Origin: Actinorhabdospora filicis
GTDB taxonomy: Bacteria > Actinomycetota > Actinomycetes > Mycobacteriales > Micromonosporaceae
Direction of reading: 5' to 3'
NCBI RefSeq assembly: GCF_030269765.1
Contig: NZ_BSTX01000001.1
Coordinates: 248,001 to 312,000, forward strand
Length of the DNA stretch: 64,000 nt
A model generated the notes under the pieces. It was not told the origin of the DNA, ran no database searches, and saw nothing but the letters and a program-made list of their open reading frames with translations. Below, in pieces: positions 63,659-64,000 of the stretch (position 1 is its first letter; the number at the start of each line of letters is the position of its first letter). The position numbers and the translations under genes are program-made.

Positions 63659-64000
63659 GTGACCGTCTACGCCCCTGCCGCCATGGTCTGCGCCGCCGAT
63701 CAGCTCGCCGCTCAGGCGGGCGTGTCCGCCTTGCGGGCGGGTGGTTCGGCGGCCGATGCCGCGCTCGCGGCCAACGCCGTCCTGTCGGTGACCTCGCCGC
63801 ATCTGTGCGGGATGGGCGGTGACCTGTTCGCGCTGGTGCACCAGCGGGCGGGGGCGCCGGTGGCGCTGAACGCGTCGGGGCGGGCGGGTTCGGGGGCCGA
63901 TCCGGCGCGGTTGCGCGCGGAGGGGCACGCGGTGATGCCGTTGCACGGCGACGTGCGGGCGGTGACGGTGCCGGGTTGCGTGGACGGGTGGGCGGAGCTG
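63659..64000 (+). CDS. ggt: Gamma-glutamyltransferase, N-terminal part (runs off the window)
   Basis: The first ~114 residues of a gamma-glutamyltransferase or related Ntn hydrolase: AADQLAAQAGVSALRAGGSAADAALAANAVLSVTSPHLCGMGGDLFALV, followed by NASGRAGSGADPARLR and VTVPGCVDGWAEL, the conserved start of the large subunit. The GTG at 63659 is the best start. The catalytic threonine and the rest lie outside. Confidence 0.8.
   Translation, partial: MTVYAPAAMVCAADQLAAQAGVSALRAGGSAADAALAANAVLSVTSPHLCGMGGDLFALVHQRAGAPVALNASGRAGSGADPARLRAEGHAVMPLHGDVRAVTVPGCVDGWAEL

Overview
The window is very GC-rich, uses many GTG starts, and carries hallmark actinobacterial loci: phosphatidylinositol mannoside biosynthesis genes, the imuA'/imuB/dnaE2 mutasome, pdxST-type vitamin B6 synthesis, and LexA boxes of the CGAAC-N4-GTTCG type. 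A spore-forming actinomycete of the Streptosporangiales (Thermomonosporaceae-like) or a close neighbour is the best guess. That placement is inferred from gene content; no rRNA is present to confirm it.

Layout. Positions 1-5.3 kb hold an MMPL exporter, a methyltransferase, two TetR regulators and an alpha/beta hydrolase. Positions 5.4-12.6 kb hold the SOS mutagenesis cassette (SAV_6107-type HEPN protein, imuA', imuB, dnaE2). It is divergent from a sugar-nucleotide epimerase-like gene, and two LexA boxes lie between them. Positions 13.3-44.4 kb are a stretched version of the conserved actinobacterial block thrS - HIT - pgsA - patA - pimA - pdxS - pdxT - yebC - ruvCAB - yajC - secDF, all on the minus strand. 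Blocks of other genes sit between its members: a GNAT, a tRNA remnant and a phage-like hypothetical between ruvC and yebC; three small membrane proteins between pdxT and pdxS; an EF-G2 paralogue, three paralogous membrane proteins, an MFS exporter and a 1.5-kb repeat-containing non-coding stretch between pgsA and the HIT gene; and a tandem acetyltransferase, an FMN reductase/MarR pair, an HdeD-like protein and a secreted GH18 protein between the HIT gene and thrS.

Positions 44.5-64 kb are accessory: two small eight-cysteine peptides with related N-termini (44.6 and 55.9 kb), a VIT/VWA protein with its MerR regulator, an acetate-type symporter with its DUF485 partner, a second multidomain GH18 chitinase, a sterol-desaturase/lysoplasmalogenase pair, and a 1744-residue orphan protein. 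That protein joins an acyltransferase-like, a luciferase-like, a condensation-like and a truncated adenylation-like domain around a 400-residue repetitive linker. Key catalytic residues are missing in several of its domains. An MBL hydrolase, an APH-fold kinase, a Cof-type phosphatase and the start of a gamma-glutamyltransferase close the window.

Regulatory DNA is rich. There are two LexA boxes, a 19-nt-arm inverted repeat between the FMN reductase and MarR genes, a 21-bp palindrome ahead of the MerR gene, and a near-identical 13-bp dyad upstream of both GH18 genes. Many long GC-rich hairpins act as likely terminators.
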